NCBI GenBank assembly: GCA_903922325.1
Contig: CAIXTG010000205.1
Span: 1 to 15,221 of the forward strand
Direction: 5' to 3'
Length of the DNA stretch: 15,221 nucleotides
Origin: an uncultured Actinomycetes bacterium
GTDB lineage: Bacteria; Actinomycetota; Actinomycetes; Nanopelagicales; Nanopelagicaceae
Below are positions 13,968 through 15,221 of this stretch, piece by piece. The notes under the pieces are model-generated. The model was not told the origin of the DNA, did not search any database, and worked only from the letters and a program-made list of their open reading frames with translations. The translations under genes were made by a program, and so were the position numbers. Each line of letters opens with the position of its first letter. The stretch's first letter is position 1.

Positions 13968-15221
13968 GTGAGACAAATTAGAGGAAACCGAATCTGGCTG
14001 GCATTTATGGCCGCTACATCGCTACTTCTAATAGGAAATTGCATGCCCGGCGCAGAAGCTTTGGAAGACTTAACTCCTTGTCAGCTTGAAGTTCCCAGCA
14101 CTTCTAACCATATGCGAATTGGCTGGCCGCATGATTCAAATATCTTAAAATCAACCGGAAACGTAAACATATTGGTTCTTGCGCTCGATTTTAGTGATGC
14201 GCCAATGTTAGGTAATCCAACTAATGAATACCGATCATTAATGCAATTGAGCAAAGTTAGCGATTTTTATAAATCAGTTTCAAATGGAATATTCAAACCA
14301 AATTTCTACGTTTACCCGGCTTATCTCAGAATGCCAGAAACCAGTACTCATTATGGTGAGGTGCTCGAAACCGATGAGCTCGTAAATGGTGAGTGGGAAA
14401 GCCACCATATGACTCATGATGCGCTGAAGTTAATCGATGGTTTGGTGGATTTATCCCAATATGAGGGGGCGATCGTGGTGGTCAGCGGCGGCGCTTCGCT
14501 TTCAGGCCGAGTAGCCCTTGCCACATCACAAGATGAGGGAAAAGATGTTCATAAAACTGGCGACATTCATAACACGGTATTAGCTGGAATTAGGTCTTTT
14601 GCCGAAGCGGGAATTGTCCCTTGGCGAATAATCATTCACGAACTAAATCATCTGATGGGGATTCCCGACCTTTATTTGTACAGCCCCGATGGGTGGTGGC
14701 AAGGCAAATCCCCTGGCGCTTTTGGGCAACAAGGATTTCTGCGTGGCAGTTCACAAAGTGATTCACTTGCTTGGAATCGCTGGTTAAGTAGCTGGATACC
14801 CGATTCACGTATCTCTTGTTTCGCCAACCCTCAGGAAATATCAAACTTGCCCATGAGCCAGCCGGGCACAAAAGATAAACACAAAGAGATGGTTGTGATC
14901 AGACTAAGCGCCAGTACGGCGATAGTGGTTGAGGCCCTGAAAACAAAAGGTTTTGAAGCAGCTTCTAAGAAAAACTCGATGTTGGTATATTTAGTCGATA
15001 CTTCAATAAAGCCGGGCTTTGGGCCGGTTCAAATAATTCCCAAAAAAGGTGCCATCACAACTGCACCGCTAAATCCTTCGCTGCCAGATTGGGTTCGTTA
15101 TGTTGATGCCCCAATTACGCCAGGGCAATTAATTAACTATAAAAATCTCGTGATTAAGAGTAATAAACTGGTTAACGGGCAGATGAGTTTAAGTGTCCAA
15201 TTGAAAACCGGACCTTTGAAA
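13968..15221 (+). CDS. M6-like secreted metalloprotease, 3' truncated by the window edge
   Basis: 418 residues are visible with no stop before the edge. The GTG at 13968 opens a signal peptide (MRQIRGNRIWLAFMAATSLLL..., cleavage probably after AEA near 31). The mature part starts with a strand NILVLALDFSD and a YYKSVSNGIFKPNF-like segment (actual FYKSVSNGIF), both as in the immune-inhibitor-A/M6 group. The zinc site is HELNHLMGIPD: H224, E225 and H228 with D234, exactly the HExxHxxGxxD of M6 metzincin-like enzymes. C-terminal to it are a GQQGFLRGSS loop and beta-rich sequence continuing past the edge. An IGNC near residue 25 is not a good lipobox because asparagine precedes the cysteine. It is an extracellular protease, divergent from a serine protease gene. 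The ATG at 13966 is out of frame and meets a stop at once. Confidence 0.82.
   Translation, partial: MRQIRGNRIWLAFMAATSLLLIGNCMPGAEALEDLTPCQLEVPSTSNHMRIGWPHDSNILKSTGNVNILVLALDFSDAPMLGNPTNEYRSLMQLSKVSDFYKSVSNGIFKPNFYVYPAYLRMPETSTHYGEVLETDELVNGEWESHHMTHDALKLIDGLVDLSQYEGAIVVVSGGASLSGRVALATSQDEGKDVHKTGDIHNTVLAGIRSFAEAGIVPWRIIIHELNHLMGIPDLYLYSPDGWWQGKSPGAFGQQGFLRGSSQSDSLAWNRWLSSWIPDSRISCFANPQEISNLPMSQPGTKDKHKEMVVIRLSASTAIVVEALKTKGFEAASKKNSMLVYLVDTSIKPGFGPVQIIPKKGAITTAPLNPSLPDWVRYVDAPITPGQLINYKNLVIKSNKLVNGQMSLSVQLKTGPLK

Noticed and set aside
14632..14871. A - strand ORF of 79 codons inside the M6-like protease gene
   Set aside because: It is a shadow: the + strand frame here contains the conserved HExxHxxGxxD site and continues uninterrupted.
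1..15221. CRISPR array, tRNA, rRNA, insertion sequence, prophage or toxin-antitoxin module
   Set aside because: No spaced direct repeats, cloverleaf-like segments, transposase or integrase motifs, or small toxin/antitoxin pairs were seen on either strand.

Overview
The window looks like a chromosomal segment from a small-genome, moderate-to-low-GC actinobacterium. The freshwater acI lineage (Nanopelagicales) is my best guess. The guess rests on the protein families, on many leaderless genes with TANNNT -10 boxes, and on a secreted protein ending in a Cys/Lys-rich CPAGYKKK tail that I associate with that group. No rRNA, tRNA or other taxonomic marker is present, so this is inference.

Layout. 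Positions 1-4731 hold most of an oligopeptide/dipeptide-type ABC importer on the + strand: a 5'-truncated DppB-like permease, a DppC-like permease, and one polypeptide carrying both ATPase domains. The operon is interrupted by a small membrane-anchored PH-domain gene on the opposite strand (2540-3034). From 4735 to 9949 everything is on the - strand: a SOUL-family heme-binding-like protein, a secreted two-domain HExxH metallopeptidase, a HEAT-repeat protein, a secreted neocarzinostatin-fold protein, a four-helix membrane protein, and a CoA-acylating (methyl)malonate-semialdehyde dehydrogenase. The last is divergent from a class III aminotransferase (10010-11362). After a 277-bp gap come a DUF1801-HhH fusion and a small secreted protein (both -). 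A trypsin-like secreted serine protease (-) follows, divergent from an M6-like secreted metalloprotease (+) that runs off the right edge.

How it may work together (inference). Three exported proteases plus a peptide importer suggest extracellular protein breakdown and uptake. The aminotransferase/dehydrogenase pair would turn an omega-amino acid or similar amine into a semialdehyde and then an acyl-CoA. No prophage, CRISPR, IS element or obvious defence island was seen. No clearly new multi-gene system is evident.

The strongest non-gene signal is regulatory. Eight genes have a -10-like hexamer (seven TANNNT, one GATAAT) followed by exactly 6 nt and then the start codon, which predicts leaderless mRNAs. 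This pattern moves several starts downstream of the longest ORF. Five other genes have Shine-Dalgarno-like sequences instead.
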